From T3Sed10-213 sp012519365 (GTDB taxonomy: Bacteria; Planctomycetota; Phycisphaerae; Sedimentisphaerales; Anaerohalosphaeraceae), in the NCBI GenBank assembly GCA_033809355.1, contig JAPXLV010000002.1, positions 1 to 64,000 on the forward strand: a stretch of DNA of 64,000 bases, written 5' to 3'. The notes below the pieces were generated by a model, which was not told the DNA's origin, ran no database searches, and saw nothing but the letters and a program-made list of their open reading frames with translations. This document shows, in pieces, positions 26,330-35,058 of this stretch (the stretch's first letter is position 1; each line of letters begins with the position of its first letter). Position numbers and translations under genes: made by a program.

Positions 26330-27046
26330 ATGGATATTTTACCTGCGATAGATTTGATTGACGGCAAATGCGTCCGGCTGGTGCAGGGTCGGTACGACAG
26401 GCAGATTACCTATAAGGATGACCCGACGGCTCAGGCGGCGGCGTTTGTCGCGGCCGGGGCGAGGTGGCTGCATGTGGTCGATCTGGAGGGGGCCAAGGCG
26501 GGTCGTCCGGTCAATACACCGGCGGTTGCGGCCATCGCGCGGCAATTTCCGGAATTGAACATTGAGCTGGGCGGGGGCATTCGCAATGAAGAGGCGATTG
26601 TCGCGATGCTGGAGGCGGGGGTGACGCGGCTGATTTTGGGCAGCAGTGCGGTAAAGGATTTCGAGTGGTTCAGTCGGATGGCGCAGAGCTATCCCTTTCG
26701 GCTGGTTTTGGGGCTGGACGCGCGGGGGGCGAAGGTGGCCACGGATGGCTGGCTCCAGCAGGGGGGATTGGATTTGTTTGAGTTTGCTGAGCAGGCTGCC
26801 GATTTGCCGATAGCGGCGATCGTCTATACCGATATCAGCAAGGACGGGATGTTGGCGGGGCCGAATTTGGAGCGAACGGCTCGGCTTGTCCAGGCCGTGA
26901 ATAGGCCGGTGGTGGCTGCCGGCGGGGTTACTACAGTTGAAGACGTTTTCAATCTTAAATCGATTGGTGCGGCCGGGGCCATTATCGGTCGTGCCCTTTA
27001 TGAGGGGTCGATTACGTTGGAGGAGGCACTGGTCGCGGCCGGCTGA
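26330..27046 (+). CDS. hisA: Phosphoribosylformimino-5-aminoimidazole carboxamide ribotide isomerase HisA
   Basis: A 238-residue TIM-barrel isomerase of histidine biosynthesis (ProFAR to PRFAR). The N-terminus MDILPAIDLIDGKCVRL contains the catalytic aspartate D8, and the second acid lies in VLGLDARG. The phosphate-binding loops ELGGGIRN and AAGGVTTVEDV are present, as is IVYTDISKDGML. No other histidine gene is nearby, so it stands apart from a classic his operon; it follows the aromatic cluster in the same direction. Confidence 0.94.
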   Translation: MDILPAIDLIDGKCVRLVQGRYDRQITYKDDPTAQAAAFVAAGARWLHVVDLEGAKAGRPVNTPAVAAIARQFPELNIELGGGIRNEEAIVAMLEAGVTRLILGSSAVKDFEWFSRMAQSYPFRLVLGLDARGAKVATDGWLQQGGLDLFEFAEQAADLPIAAIVYTDISKDGMLAGPNLERTARLVQAVNRPVVAAGGVTTVEDVFNLKSIGAAGAIIGRALYEGSITLEEALVAAG

Positions 27047-27081
27047 GTGCGGCTTTTGCACGGAAAATCCTTGAGAAAGTG

Positions 27082-27110
27082 TTGACAAGGGGACACCTTG
27101 CGGTTACCGT
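27082..27110 (+). promoter_or_regulatory. Putative sigma-70 promoter before the cytidylate-kinase-like gene
   Basis: TTGACA at 27082-27087, 17 bases, then TACCGT at 27105-27110. The -35 is perfect and the -10 weak. The gene begins 81 bp further on. Confidence 0.45.
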
Positions 27111-27191
27111 CTTACGGAATCGGGAACAGTGCGGGGACAGTTTGGTCTGACGGGTGTCTGCAAAACATAAATTTGGTGTAAGGATGCGTTC

Positions 27192-27887
27192 ATGACAAAA
27201 CCGACTTTAATCTCTTATCTTCGGGAGCATCTTGAAGCCGAACGCTCCAAAAAGGACCCTGGTCCTTATTTGACGATTTCCCGCCAATATGGCTGTGATG
27301 GCTACGAATTGGGCTTGGTGCTGGTTGAGTTGCTCAATGAGCGGGACCCGCAGCAACGGTGGCGTCTGTGGTGCAAGGAGTTGCTCAGCCAGTTGGCAGA
27401 AGATACGAGGGTGGATGTGGACCGGCTGGGTCGGGAGCGGCTTGCCAAGCCCGGCCTGATCAAGGATTTTCTTCGCGGTTTGAAGAAAAGCGATGTGCCG
27501 GATCGGGTGGAAATACTGAACTATCTGAGGCTTATGATACGTACGCTGGCCTTTAACGGCTACTGTATCATCATTGGTCGTGGCGGGGCGGCCGTGTCGT
27601 CGGATGTGGCCAATGGGTTAAGTCTTCGGATAGAGGCGCCCAAAGAATGGCGGATCGCTCGATTGTGTCAACGGGAGTCGATAAGTCGTCAGGCCGCGGC
27701 GGAAAAACTGGAGCGTATTGAAAAAGAACGCGCTCGTTTGCGGGCCTATTATGCTCAGCAAAACCCGCGTGAACCGGCGTTTAACCTTGTTTTTGACAAT
27801 TCTGTGTTTCCAAAGGCCAGCCTTGCGGCGCTGGTCATCAAAGCGATGGAAGAGAAAAAAATGATTGAAAAATTGGCGGGAAAATAA
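27192..27887 (+). CDS. Cytidylate kinase-like family protein
   Basis: A 231-residue protein of the cytidylate-kinase-like (AAK6/Cmk2) family. The start YLTISRQYGCDG resembles the family pattern in which the P-loop is degenerate, followed by IIGRGGAAV, and IARLCQRE with RIEKERARLRAYYAQ for the LID region. The family's enzyme activity is unclear, since the classic GxxGxGKS loop is missing. It directly precedes the ATPase operon but has a promoter of its own, and a weak A/T hairpin separates the two. Confidence 0.75.
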   Translation: MTKPTLISYLREHLEAERSKKDPGPYLTISRQYGCDGYELGLVLVELLNERDPQQRWRLWCKELLSQLAEDTRVDVDRLGRERLAKPGLIKDFLRGLKKSDVPDRVEILNYLRLMIRTLAFNGYCIIIGRGGAAVSSDVANGLSLRIEAPKEWRIARLCQRESISRQAAAEKLERIEKERARLRAYYAQQNPREPAFNLVFDNSVFPKASLAALVIKAMEEKKMIEKLAGK

Positions 27888-27982
27888 AAAACTGCTGAAT
27901 AATGCTTGAGATTGAACAATAAATCATTAAAATCGCGTCGACTTGTTCGGTTTTCTTTGGAATATGTTCTTTTTGTAACAAT

Positions 27983-28007
27983 AAAAAAAGATAGTCAATC
28001 TTTTTTT
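27983..28007. terminator. A/T-only hairpin between the kinase-like gene and the ATPase operon
   Basis: A perfect ten-pair stem A7GAT / ATCT7 with an AGTCA loop. The T run fits a weak terminator on either strand, but the stem contains a single G:C pair, so strength is doubtful. Confidence 0.35.
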
Positions 28008-28041
28008 ATGGAAAAACCTAAGCTTTTCGGAAACGAATACG

Positions 28042-28350
28042 ATGGAACTGATTAAACAAATCAAAGAGGCGGAAAATCAGGCCAAAGAGATAGTTGAAAA
28101 AGCACGTAAAGAGGCCGCAGAGAGGGTTGAGCAGGCTCGTCGTGAGTATGATGAGGCGTTCCGAAAGGCTCAAAAGCAACGGGAGGAGGCGATTGATGCG
28201 GCGATTGCTCAGGCCGAGCAACAGGCCGCAGGAGAGGTGCAGGCGTTGCTGGAAGAGCGCCGCGCAGAGATCGAGGCGGTCAAGAAGGCCGCTCAAGAGA
28301 AGATGGGCAAGTGCGTAGATGAGCTGTTGTCGCGGCTTGAGCAGCTTTGA
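28042..28350 (+). CDS. atpH: V/A-type ATP synthase peripheral stalk subunit H (NtpF-like)
   Basis: A 102-residue, almost fully helical, highly charged protein with heptad periodicity (ENQAKEIVEKARKEAAER...). It matches the stalk subunit that pairs with subunit E in V/A-ATPases (NtpF of Enterococcus, AhaH of archaea). It is the first gene of the ATPase operon, in the canonical place before I. Low-complexity coiled coils are hard to assign by sequence alone; gene order is the main support. Confidence 0.82.
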   Translation: MELIKQIKEAENQAKEIVEKARKEAAERVEQARREYDEAFRKAQKQREEAIDAAIAQAEQQAAGEVQALLEERRAEIEAVKKAAQEKMGKCVDELLSRLEQL

Positions 28351-28441
28351 GAAGCTGTTTTTTTGTCGTTTGCGCGACATTTGAGTTTTTGAACTGTTCA
28401 GTTGCTGCGCGATACGAAACAAAGTGATTCAGGACAGGTAA

Positions 28442-30394
28442 ATGGCAATTTCCCCAATGCAAAAAGTGATGATTGTGGCACATCGCAGCCAGGCGGCCGA
28501 TTTGCTTGCTGCGCTGCAAGAGGCCGGCATCGTCCAGATTTTGGATGCCGAGCGTGCCATGGTCAGCAAGGAATGGCCGGAATTGAAGGTCGAGCCCAAA
28601 CGGCCTCGTGAATTGGCTGAGTTGGTTGAGCGGCTGGACCGGGCAATTCATTTTCTCAAGCCGTATGCCGGCAAAGAAGAAAGGGGCTTGTTTTCGCCGC
28701 GGATTGAAGTGGATGCGCAGACCTATGAGCATATTATTTCCGAGAAAGAAACGCTTTCGCTACTGACCCACATTGAAACGGTCAAGAGTCAATTGGAAAA
28801 ATTGGCCAATGAAGCGGATGCGCTGCGTGCGTTACGGGTCCGCCTGGAGCCGTGGCAGCCCTTGACGACGCCGGTGGAAGAGCTTGGCACGTTGTCGAGC
28901 GTGACGGTGTTTGTGGGGCTGATTTCGGATTTGCATTTGTCAAAATTGCAGGAACAGCTACAGGCTGTCGGTGCCGCTTATGAAAAGGTGGCCAGCGTTA
29001 ACAATATGGAAGCGTGCCTGATCGCGGTGCCTCATGAGAAGGCAGGCGAGGTGCAGAAGTTGCTGCGTTCGGTGGAATTTGAGACGGTTTCTTTTGAGGG
29101 GTTAAAAGGGACTATCCGGGAGAATATCGCCCGCATTGAAGGGCGTCTTGAGGAGATTGAAAAAGAGCGGGCGGCCCTGGAAAAGCGCGCAGCCGAGCTG
29201 GCCGGTCACAAATTGAAATTGCAGGTGCTGTTTGATCATTATCAGAATCTGTATCATCGTCTTACGACGGAGTCGACCGCTCCGGCGACCGACTATGTGA
29301 TATTTTTTGAAGGGTGGGTCAAGAAAGACGATTACAAGCGGCTGGAAGAGATAGTTGCGTCTTTTGAGGCGTGTACGGTTTCGCCGATTGCCCCCGGTCA
29401 GGATGAAGAGCCGCCGGTTGAAATCGACAACGCCGAGCCGGTGCAGCCGTTTGAGGTGATTACTCGCTTGTATGGGATGCCTGCGCCGACCGATGTGGAT
29501 CCGACGGTGTTTTTGGCGCCGTTTTTTACGGTATTTTTCGGATTGTGTATGATGGATGCGGCGTACGGGCTTGTGATGGTGGGCTTTTTTTGGTGGCTGC
29601 TGCGAAAGATCAAAGGCGATACGCGGTTTATGAAGATGATGCTGTTTTGCTCTGTGGGCACCATTATCGCTGGGGCGATTACCGGCAGTTGGTGCGGCGA
29701 TGCGGTGCAGAAATTTCTGCCGCAGCTTACCGCGCTGCGAAACGCCATTTTGGTCTTTGATCCGCTTGAAAAACCGATGTATTTCTTTACGCTTTCGCTG
29801 GCGCTGGGGTATATCCAGATTATCGCCGGCGTAGTGGTGGCGTTTGTGCACAAATGGCGGCGGGGCTATATCCGCGAGGCGATTTATGATCACGGCAGTT
29901 GGCTGGTGTGGCTTAACAGTCTGCTGGTGATCGGACTGGCCAAAGCGGGCTATTTGCCGCAGTGGCTCGGGTCGGTGTTTGCGGTCATCGCGGTGATTCC
30001 GGCTCTGATGATTATCGGGTTCAGCGAGCGGGAAGGCGGATGGATCAACCGTATCGGAATGGGGATGTATAATCTGTTCAGTACGGTTTTTTATATCGGC
30101 GACGTTCTGAGTTATATCCGTCTGATGGCGCTGGGGATGGTCAGCGGCGGCTTTGGGATGGCGATCAATGAGATTGCCCTGCAAACGATGGATGTGCCGT
30201 ATGTCGGCTGGCTGCTGGGCGGGTTGATTTTTGTGGCCGGTCATGTGTTTAATATTGCCAATTCGGCACTGAGCGCGTTTGTGCATAGTATGCGTCTTCA
30301 GTTTGTTGAGTTTTTTACCAAGTTTTTAAGCGGCAGCGGCATGGCGTTCAGCCCGTTACGCCGGAGTTTTCGCTATATCAGTCTGAAGAAGTAA
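28442..30394 (+). CDS. atpI: V/A-type ATP synthase subunit I (membrane stator, a-type)
   Basis: A 650-residue subunit. The first half (to about residue 330) is cytoplasmic with long coiled coils; the second half has seven or eight hydrophobic helices that form the ion half-channels, including IAGAITGSWCGDAV, LSYIRLMALGMVSGGFG with the conserved arginine that faces the K ring, and GHVFNIANSALSAFVHSMRL near the end. It links the peripheral stalks to the ring. Canonical order before K. Confidence 0.93.
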   Translation: MAISPMQKVMIVAHRSQAADLLAALQEAGIVQILDAERAMVSKEWPELKVEPKRPRELAELVERLDRAIHFLKPYAGKEERGLFSPRIEVDAQTYEHIISEKETLSLLTHIETVKSQLEKLANEADALRALRVRLEPWQPLTTPVEELGTLSSVTVFVGLISDLHLSKLQEQLQAVGAAYEKVASVNNMEACLIAVPHEKAGEVQKLLRSVEFETVSFEGLKGTIRENIARIEGRLEEIEKERAALEKRAAELAGHKLKLQVLFDHYQNLYHRLTTESTAPATDYVIFFEGWVKKDDYKRLEEIVASFEACTVSPIAPGQDEEPPVEIDNAEPVQPFEVITRLYGMPAPTDVDPTVFLAPFFTVFFGLCMMDAAYGLVMVGFFWWLLRKIKGDTRFMKMMLFCSVGTIIAGAITGSWCGDAVQKFLPQLTALRNAILVFDPLEKPMYFFTLSLALGYIQIIAGVVVAFVHKWRRGYIREAIYDHGSWLVWLNSLLVIGLAKAGYLPQWLGSVFAVIAVIPALMIIGFSEREGGWINRIGMGMYNLFSTVFYIGDVLSYIRLMALGMVSGGFGMAINEIALQTMDVPYVGWLLGGLIFVAGHVFNIANSALSAFVHSMRLQFVEFFTKFLSGSGMAFSPLRRSFRYISLKK

Positions 30395-30475
30395 GACCGC
30401 GTTTGCGGCAGACAGGATTTACATAAACGAACAATCGTCAGGGAGTTATTTTAGTCTTAGAAAGGGAACAGAGTT

Positions 30476-30961
30476 ATGGCAACGGAACAATTCGCAATGG
30501 CAACGGCGTTATTGGGAGCCGCGTTGGCGGCGTTTATGGCCGGCATCGGGTCGGCGGTAGGAATCGGTATAGCGGGCCGGGCCGCCACCGGCGTGTTGAG
30601 CGAAAAGCCAGAGCGTTACGGGCAGTTGTTTCTGCAGGTGGTGCTGCCGGGAACGCAGGGGTTTTACGGCTTTGTGATAGCGTTTTTCGCGATGAATACG
30701 ATGCGCGGTTTTGAGAGTTTGTCGATGGGTGACGGGCTGTCGATAGGGGTTGCGTGCCTGCCGGTGGCGTTTGCGGGTATGCTCAGCGCGATTCATCAGG
30801 GTAAAACCTGTGCCGGCGGTATTCTGCTGACTGCCAAGCGTCCCGAAATGGCGGTGAAGGCCGGTGTACTGTACGCGGCGATGGTGGAAGTGTATGCGGT
30901 GTTGGGCTTTTTGATTTCTCTGCTGATGTTGCTGGGGATTGGGCCCGCTCAGGCGGCCTAA
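30476..30961 (+). CDS. atpK: V/A-type ATP synthase proteolipid subunit K with sodium-binding residues
   Basis: A 161-residue membrane protein with two helical hairpins, the K (c-ring) subunit. Residues equivalent to the Na+ ligands of Enterococcus hirae NtpK are all present: L57 and T60, Q61 in LPGTQG; Q108 in IHQGK; and E138 in AAMVEVYAVLGF. H+-specific rings usually lack this set, so a sodium-driven ATPase is likely. The first hairpin carries no acidic ion site, typical of fused-type V rings. Confidence 0.93.
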   Translation: MATEQFAMATALLGAALAAFMAGIGSAVGIGIAGRAATGVLSEKPERYGQLFLQVVLPGTQGFYGFVIAFFAMNTMRGFESLSMGDGLSIGVACLPVAFAGMLSAIHQGKTCAGGILLTAKRPEMAVKAGVLYAAMVEVYAVLGFLISLLMLLGIGPAQAA

Positions 30962-31005
30962 AGTCAATCCCGCCAACCGTTCCCCTTAACTACGGATATG
31001 GACCC

Positions 31006-31596
31006 ATGAATGCAGATCAGGTAGTTGACAAGATTCTTTCGGAGGCTCGTCAAGAGGCTCAAAAGATTCTGGATGAGGCCCGCGCAAAAGTCGAGGCGAC
31101 GCAGGAAGAGATGCGCCGCAAGCTGGCGGACTTTGAGAAGGAAACCGAGGCGATGGCGGCGGCAGCAGCCGAGGACAAGCGTCAGCGGATGCTGGCCGCA
31201 GCACGGATGCAAAGTGCGCGGGACATGCTGAAGGCCAAAACGGACTTGCTGGACGAGGTGTTCCGGCAGGTTGAGGATCGGATCGTTCAACTGCCCGCCG
31301 AGCAGTATATAACGCTGATGGTCAGACTGATGACCAAGGCGGTTGAGACCGGCGACGAAGAGGTGATCATCGGCACGAAAGAAACGCGGATTACTGCCGA
31401 TGTGATCAAGCAGGTCAATCGTCAGCTCGGCGATGGCGGCAAGGGCAATCTTCGGCTCAGCGATACGCGCGCCGACATCAAGGGCGGGTTTATTTTGTCG
31501 CGCGGCAAGGTGCAGGTCAACGCCTCGGTGGAGGTGCTTGTCGCGCAGCTTCGTGAGGCAACGGAATTAGAAATCGCGGAAAAACTTTTTAGCTAA
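31006..31596 (+). CDS. atpE: V/A-type ATP synthase subunit E
   Basis: A 196-residue peripheral-stalk subunit. The N-terminal half is a long charged helix (KILDEARAKVEATQEEMRRK) that pairs with subunit H; the C-terminal half is the globular head, with the family's late GGFILSRGKVQVNAS. It clamps the A3B3 head to the membrane part. Follows K in the standard order. Confidence 0.88.
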   Translation: MNADQVVDKILSEARQEAQKILDEARAKVEATQEEMRRKLADFEKETEAMAAAAAEDKRQRMLAAARMQSARDMLKAKTDLLDEVFRQVEDRIVQLPAEQYITLMVRLMTKAVETGDEEVIIGTKETRITADVIKQVNRQLGDGGKGNLRLSDTRADIKGGFILSRGKVQVNASVEVLVAQLREATELEIAEKLFS

Positions 31597-31613
31597 AGCC
31601 AGGACGGAAAACA

Positions 31614-32660
31614 GTGTCATTGCGCAGACAGGAATTACAGGGAATCGATTTTTATCGGTATCCTCCGCTCGGGCCGGAAGACTGGCGGTATATCTATGCG
31701 ACAGCTCAGGTGCGTGTGCTGGCAACGCAGATGCTGACGCGGAACCTGTGTCTGGATATTGCCAATGCCGAGTCGTTTGAGTCGGCGGCGGATTTGCTTT
31801 CCGGTACGGAGTATGCGATTGAAGGATCGTCCGATTCGGCGGCCCTTGAGGCGATGCTGCTGGAACGGCGTTCGGCGGTCCGGGCGTTGTTTGCCGATCT
31901 GATGATCGACAAGCAACTCGTGGTGCTGCTACGGGCGCGGGAGGATTTTGCCAATATGCGGCTGGCGGTGCGGCGTGTGGTAACCGAGCGTCCGTTGGGG
32001 CTGGATTACAGCGATGAAGGCAGTGTGCCGGCTGAGGAATTTGAGGAGATTTTTGAGCAGGAAGATTATTCGCGTTTTCCGGATTATCTTCAAGACGCGG
32101 TCGAGGCTTCCGTGCTGGGCTATTACGAAAAGAAAGATATTCGTCAGATTGACTACGCCATCGATCGCGTTGAGGCGGCCTGGCGTGTGCGTCGGGCGCA
32201 GGAAGTGGGGTGCGTGTTTAATTTGTCTTTAGCGCGGATACGGATAGATTTGTATAATCTGCGAACAATGCTTCGTTTGAAAGCGGCCGAGCGGGATGAA
32301 CGGGAACACTTTTTCCCCGATGGGTTTGTCGAGACGGGGAAATTTGTGCAGGGGCTGGATGCTGATTATGAGGCGATACCGGCTTTGTTTTACGCGACGC
32401 CGTACGCGGAGATCCTGGACGAGGGGGTTGGCTACCTTCGAGATGAGGGGTCGTTTTTGCGTCTGGAGCAGAAGTGCGATGACTATTTGATGGGATTTTT
32501 GAAATCGACGCATCAGCTCACGGCCGGGCCGCAGCCGGTGATTGCCTATCTGCTGCTTAAGGAAGCGGAGATTCGCACGGTGCGGATGCTGCTGGTCGGC
32601 AAGAAGAACGGCCTGAGCAGCAAGTTGATGCTGGATTGGCTGAGTTACTGGATGTCATAA
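31614..32660 (+). CDS. atpC: V/A-type ATP synthase subunit C
   Basis: A 348-residue helical subunit of the AC39 family that joins the central stalk to the K ring. It shows the family's three-lobed all-alpha pattern with repeated tyrosine/arginine-rich segments (DLYNLRTMLRLKA) and a C-terminal LLLKEAEIRTVRMLLVGKKNGL. The start is GTG at 31614. The family is divergent, so operon position matters for the call. Confidence 0.88.
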   Translation: MSLRRQELQGIDFYRYPPLGPEDWRYIYATAQVRVLATQMLTRNLCLDIANAESFESAADLLSGTEYAIEGSSDSAALEAMLLERRSAVRALFADLMIDKQLVVLLRAREDFANMRLAVRRVVTERPLGLDYSDEGSVPAEEFEEIFEQEDYSRFPDYLQDAVEASVLGYYEKKDIRQIDYAIDRVEAAWRVRRAQEVGCVFNLSLARIRIDLYNLRTMLRLKAAERDEREHFFPDGFVETGKFVQGLDADYEAIPALFYATPYAEILDEGVGYLRDEGSFLRLEQKCDDYLMGFLKSTHQLTAGPQPVIAYLLLKEAEIRTVRMLLVGKKNGLSSKLMLDWLSYWMS

Positions 32661-32756
32661 GGATAAATACACAAAGGTGACAAGTCAAAACGAAGAAAGT
32701 TCGGCCTGAAGGGCTGTCTGCTTTTTTATTTTTGTGATTTTATTAGGACGCTTGAT

Positions 32757-33077
32757 ATGGAAGGCAAAGTGGCGGTATTGGGCAGCGGCGATTTTGTGAT
32801 GCCGTTTGCGGCGCTGGGGTTGGATACCTTTGCGACCGAACCGGTGCCGGATAAGGTGGCCGAGGCGGCGCGGACGATTCTCAAACAGCGGTATGCGCTG
32901 GTGGTGGTATCGGAGACGATGGCCCGTGCGGCACAGCCGGTGTTTGAGGATGTGCAGCGTCATGCCACGCCGTGTGTGGTGGTGGTGCCGTTTACGGAAG
33001 AGCCGTCGGGGATTGCCACGGAGTCGCTTGGGAAGATGCTGAAGATGGCCACGGGGATCAATATTTTGAAGGGGTGA
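32757..33077 (+). CDS. atpF: V/A-type ATP synthase subunit F
   Basis: A 106-residue small subunit of the rotor. It has the Rossmann-like family features VAVLGSGDFVMPFAALGLD and VVVPFTEEPSG. It binds subunit D in the central stalk and can regulate ATP hydrolysis. Located between C and A, as in ntp operons (ntpG position). Confidence 0.88.
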   Translation: MEGKVAVLGSGDFVMPFAALGLDTFATEPVPDKVAEAARTILKQRYALVVVSETMARAAQPVFEDVQRHATPCVVVVPFTEEPSGIATESLGKMLKMATGINILKG

Positions 33078-33151
33078 CGGGAAGACGGGGGGAATTTTAA
33101 GCGTGTGCGAGAGTTGTTTATAACGATGAGATTAGGCATAAAGGTTTGACG

Positions 33152-34927
33152 ATGGCGGAAATCAAAACAGGCAAAATCATCAAGGTGGCCGGCCCGGTGG
33201 TCGTTGCCGAAGGGATGGTCGGCGCCCGAATGTACGACGTGGTGCGTGTGGGCGGTGAAAACCTGATCGGTGAAATCGTGGAACTGCACGGCGACCGCGC
33301 CAGTATTCAGGTGTACGAGGACACGTCGGGTATCGGCCCGGGTGAAGAGGTACGCAACACCGGCGCTCCGCTGAGCGTGGAACTGGGGCCGGGGTTGATC
33401 TCCAGTATTTACGACGGCATTCAGCGTCCGCTGGAGGCCCTGGTTGAGCAGCAGGGCAGTTTTATTCAGCGCGGCAGTGATATTCCCGGCCTGAAACGCG
33501 AAACAAAATGGGCCTTTGAGCCGACAGTGGACAACGGGGCGGAGGTTCAGCCCGGCGATATCATCGGTCAGGTTCAGGAATCGTCGCTTGTGCTGCATAA
33601 GATTATGGTGCCGGCGGGGGTGTCGGGCAAGCTCGAGGGGCTGCGTGCCGGGGAGTTTACCATCGACGAGGTCATTGGCACGGTCGTCGGAGCGGACGGC
33701 AAAAAGAGCGAGCTGAAGATGCTGCAAAAGTGGCCTGTCCGCCGGCCGCGTATGAACAAGCAGCGGCTCAATCCCAACAGTGTGCTGATTACCGGTCAGC
33801 GGGTGATTGACGCGTTTTTCCCGATTGCCCGGGGCGGTACGGCCTGTGTGCCCGGCCCGTTCGGCACCGGCAAGACGGTGGTGCAGCACCAGTTGGCCAA
33901 GTGGGTGGACGCCGATATCGTAGTCTATATCGGCTGCGGCGAACGCGGCAACGAAATGACCGACGTGCTGATGGAGTTTCCGGAATTGAAAGACCCGCAC
34001 AGCGGCGAGCCGCTGATGCGGCGTGTGGTGCTGATTGCCAATACCTCGGATATGCCGGTGGCGGCCCGCGAGGCGTCTGTCTATACCGGCATTACGATTG
34101 CCGAATACTATCGCGATATGGGCTATTCGGTTGCGCTGATGGCCGACAGCACCAGCCGATGGGCCGAGGCGATGCGTGAGATCTCCACGCGTCTGGAAGA
34201 GATGCCTGCCGAGGAAGGGTACCCGGCCTATCTGGGTGCTCGCATCGCATCGTTTTATGAGCGTGCCGGGCGTGTGGTATGCGTCGGCTCGCCGCAACGC
34301 GAAGGGGCGCTGTCGATTATCGGGGCGGTCAGTCCGCCCGGCGGCGACTTGTCCGATTCGGTGGTTCAGGCGACGCTGCATGTGGTTAAGGTGTTCTGGT
34401 CGCTGCAGTCGCGGCTGGCCCAGCAGCGGCACTTTCCGGCGATCGACTGGCTGACAAGTTATTCGTTTTACAAGCAGTATCTGCCGGATACGTTTGAGGA
34501 CAAGGCCAAAGGCAAAGAGTTTGCCCGGATGGTGCAGGAGGCGATGGGGATCCTTGAGCAGGAATCGCAGTTGGCAGAGATCGTGCGGCTGGTCGGTGCC
34601 GAGGCCATCAGCGCCAAGGACCGGATGGTTCTGGAAACGGCGCGGAGCATTCGCGAGGACTTTTTGCACCAGAACGCGTTCCATGAGGTCGACACCTATA
34701 CGCCTATCGAAAAGCAGTATGAAATGCTGCGGTTGATTCTGCATTTCCATGAGCAGGGCCTGGCGGCGATTGAAAACGGCATTGAAACGACCGAGTTGTT
34801 CAAGTTGCCGGTGCGTGAAGATATCGCTCGTGCCAAGTATCTGCCGAACGATGAGGTGGATAAGATTATTGCGATTCAGGACAAGGTGAACGAGCAAATC
34901 AAGGGGTTAAGTCCGGTCGCGGCCTGA
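33152..34927 (+). CDS. atpA: V/A-type ATP synthase catalytic subunit A
   Basis: A 591-residue catalytic subunit. The Walker A loop GPFGTGKTVV lies near residues 235-244, and the non-homologous region typical of V/A-type A subunits precedes it. Catalytic and family motifs include CGERGNEMTDVL, LMADSTSRWAEAMREIS and the bulge IGAVSPPGGDLSD. The ATG at 33152 follows AAAGG; a TTG two codons earlier is less likely. A 131-bp gap with an inverted repeat separates it from B, unusual inside such operons. Confidence 0.95.
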   Translation: MAEIKTGKIIKVAGPVVVAEGMVGARMYDVVRVGGENLIGEIVELHGDRASIQVYEDTSGIGPGEEVRNTGAPLSVELGPGLISSIYDGIQRPLEALVEQQGSFIQRGSDIPGLKRETKWAFEPTVDNGAEVQPGDIIGQVQESSLVLHKIMVPAGVSGKLEGLRAGEFTIDEVIGTVVGADGKKSELKMLQKWPVRRPRMNKQRLNPNSVLITGQRVIDAFFPIARGGTACVPGPFGTGKTVVQHQLAKWVDADIVVYIGCGERGNEMTDVLMEFPELKDPHSGEPLMRRVVLIANTSDMPVAAREASVYTGITIAEYYRDMGYSVALMADSTSRWAEAMREISTRLEEMPAEEGYPAYLGARIASFYERAGRVVCVGSPQREGALSIIGAVSPPGGDLSDSVVQATLHVVKVFWSLQSRLAQQRHFPAIDWLTSYSFYKQYLPDTFEDKAKGKEFARMVQEAMGILEQESQLAEIVRLVGAEAISAKDRMVLETARSIREDFLHQNAFHEVDTYTPIEKQYEMLRLILHFHEQGLAAIENGIETTELFKLPVREDIARAKYLPNDEVDKIIAIQDKVNEQIKGLSPVAA

Positions 34928-34928
34928 G

Positions 34929-35015
34929 GACAATCAAACGTCAAAATGATAACGAAAAAAACGTGGAACAAAAATTAAAAAGAAGGGCTCCCTACGTTGA
35001 CTCTTTTTGATTGTC
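34929..35015. repeat. Inverted repeat flanking the gap between ATPase subunits A and B
   Basis: GACAATCAAA at 34929-34938 is complementary to TTTGATTGTC at 35006-35015, a perfect ten-base pair arm around 67 bases. In RNA it could form a large stem-loop just after the subunit A stop and before the subunit B ribosome-binding site. Function unknown. Confidence 0.55.
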
Positions 35016-35058
35016 GTAGTTTGGTTTTTTGGAACACTACCTATTCCGGGAGTTTGAG

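Noticed and set aside
29102..30286. Long minus-strand frame within subunit I
   Set aside because: Antisense shadow of a recognised gene; composition dominated by His, Gln, Asn and Pro.
32960..34897. Very long open frame on the minus strand (645 codons)
   Set aside because: It is the exact shadow of the ATPase A subunit gene. The protein is rich in His, Arg and Gln, typical of antisense reading of GC-rich genes, with no domain.
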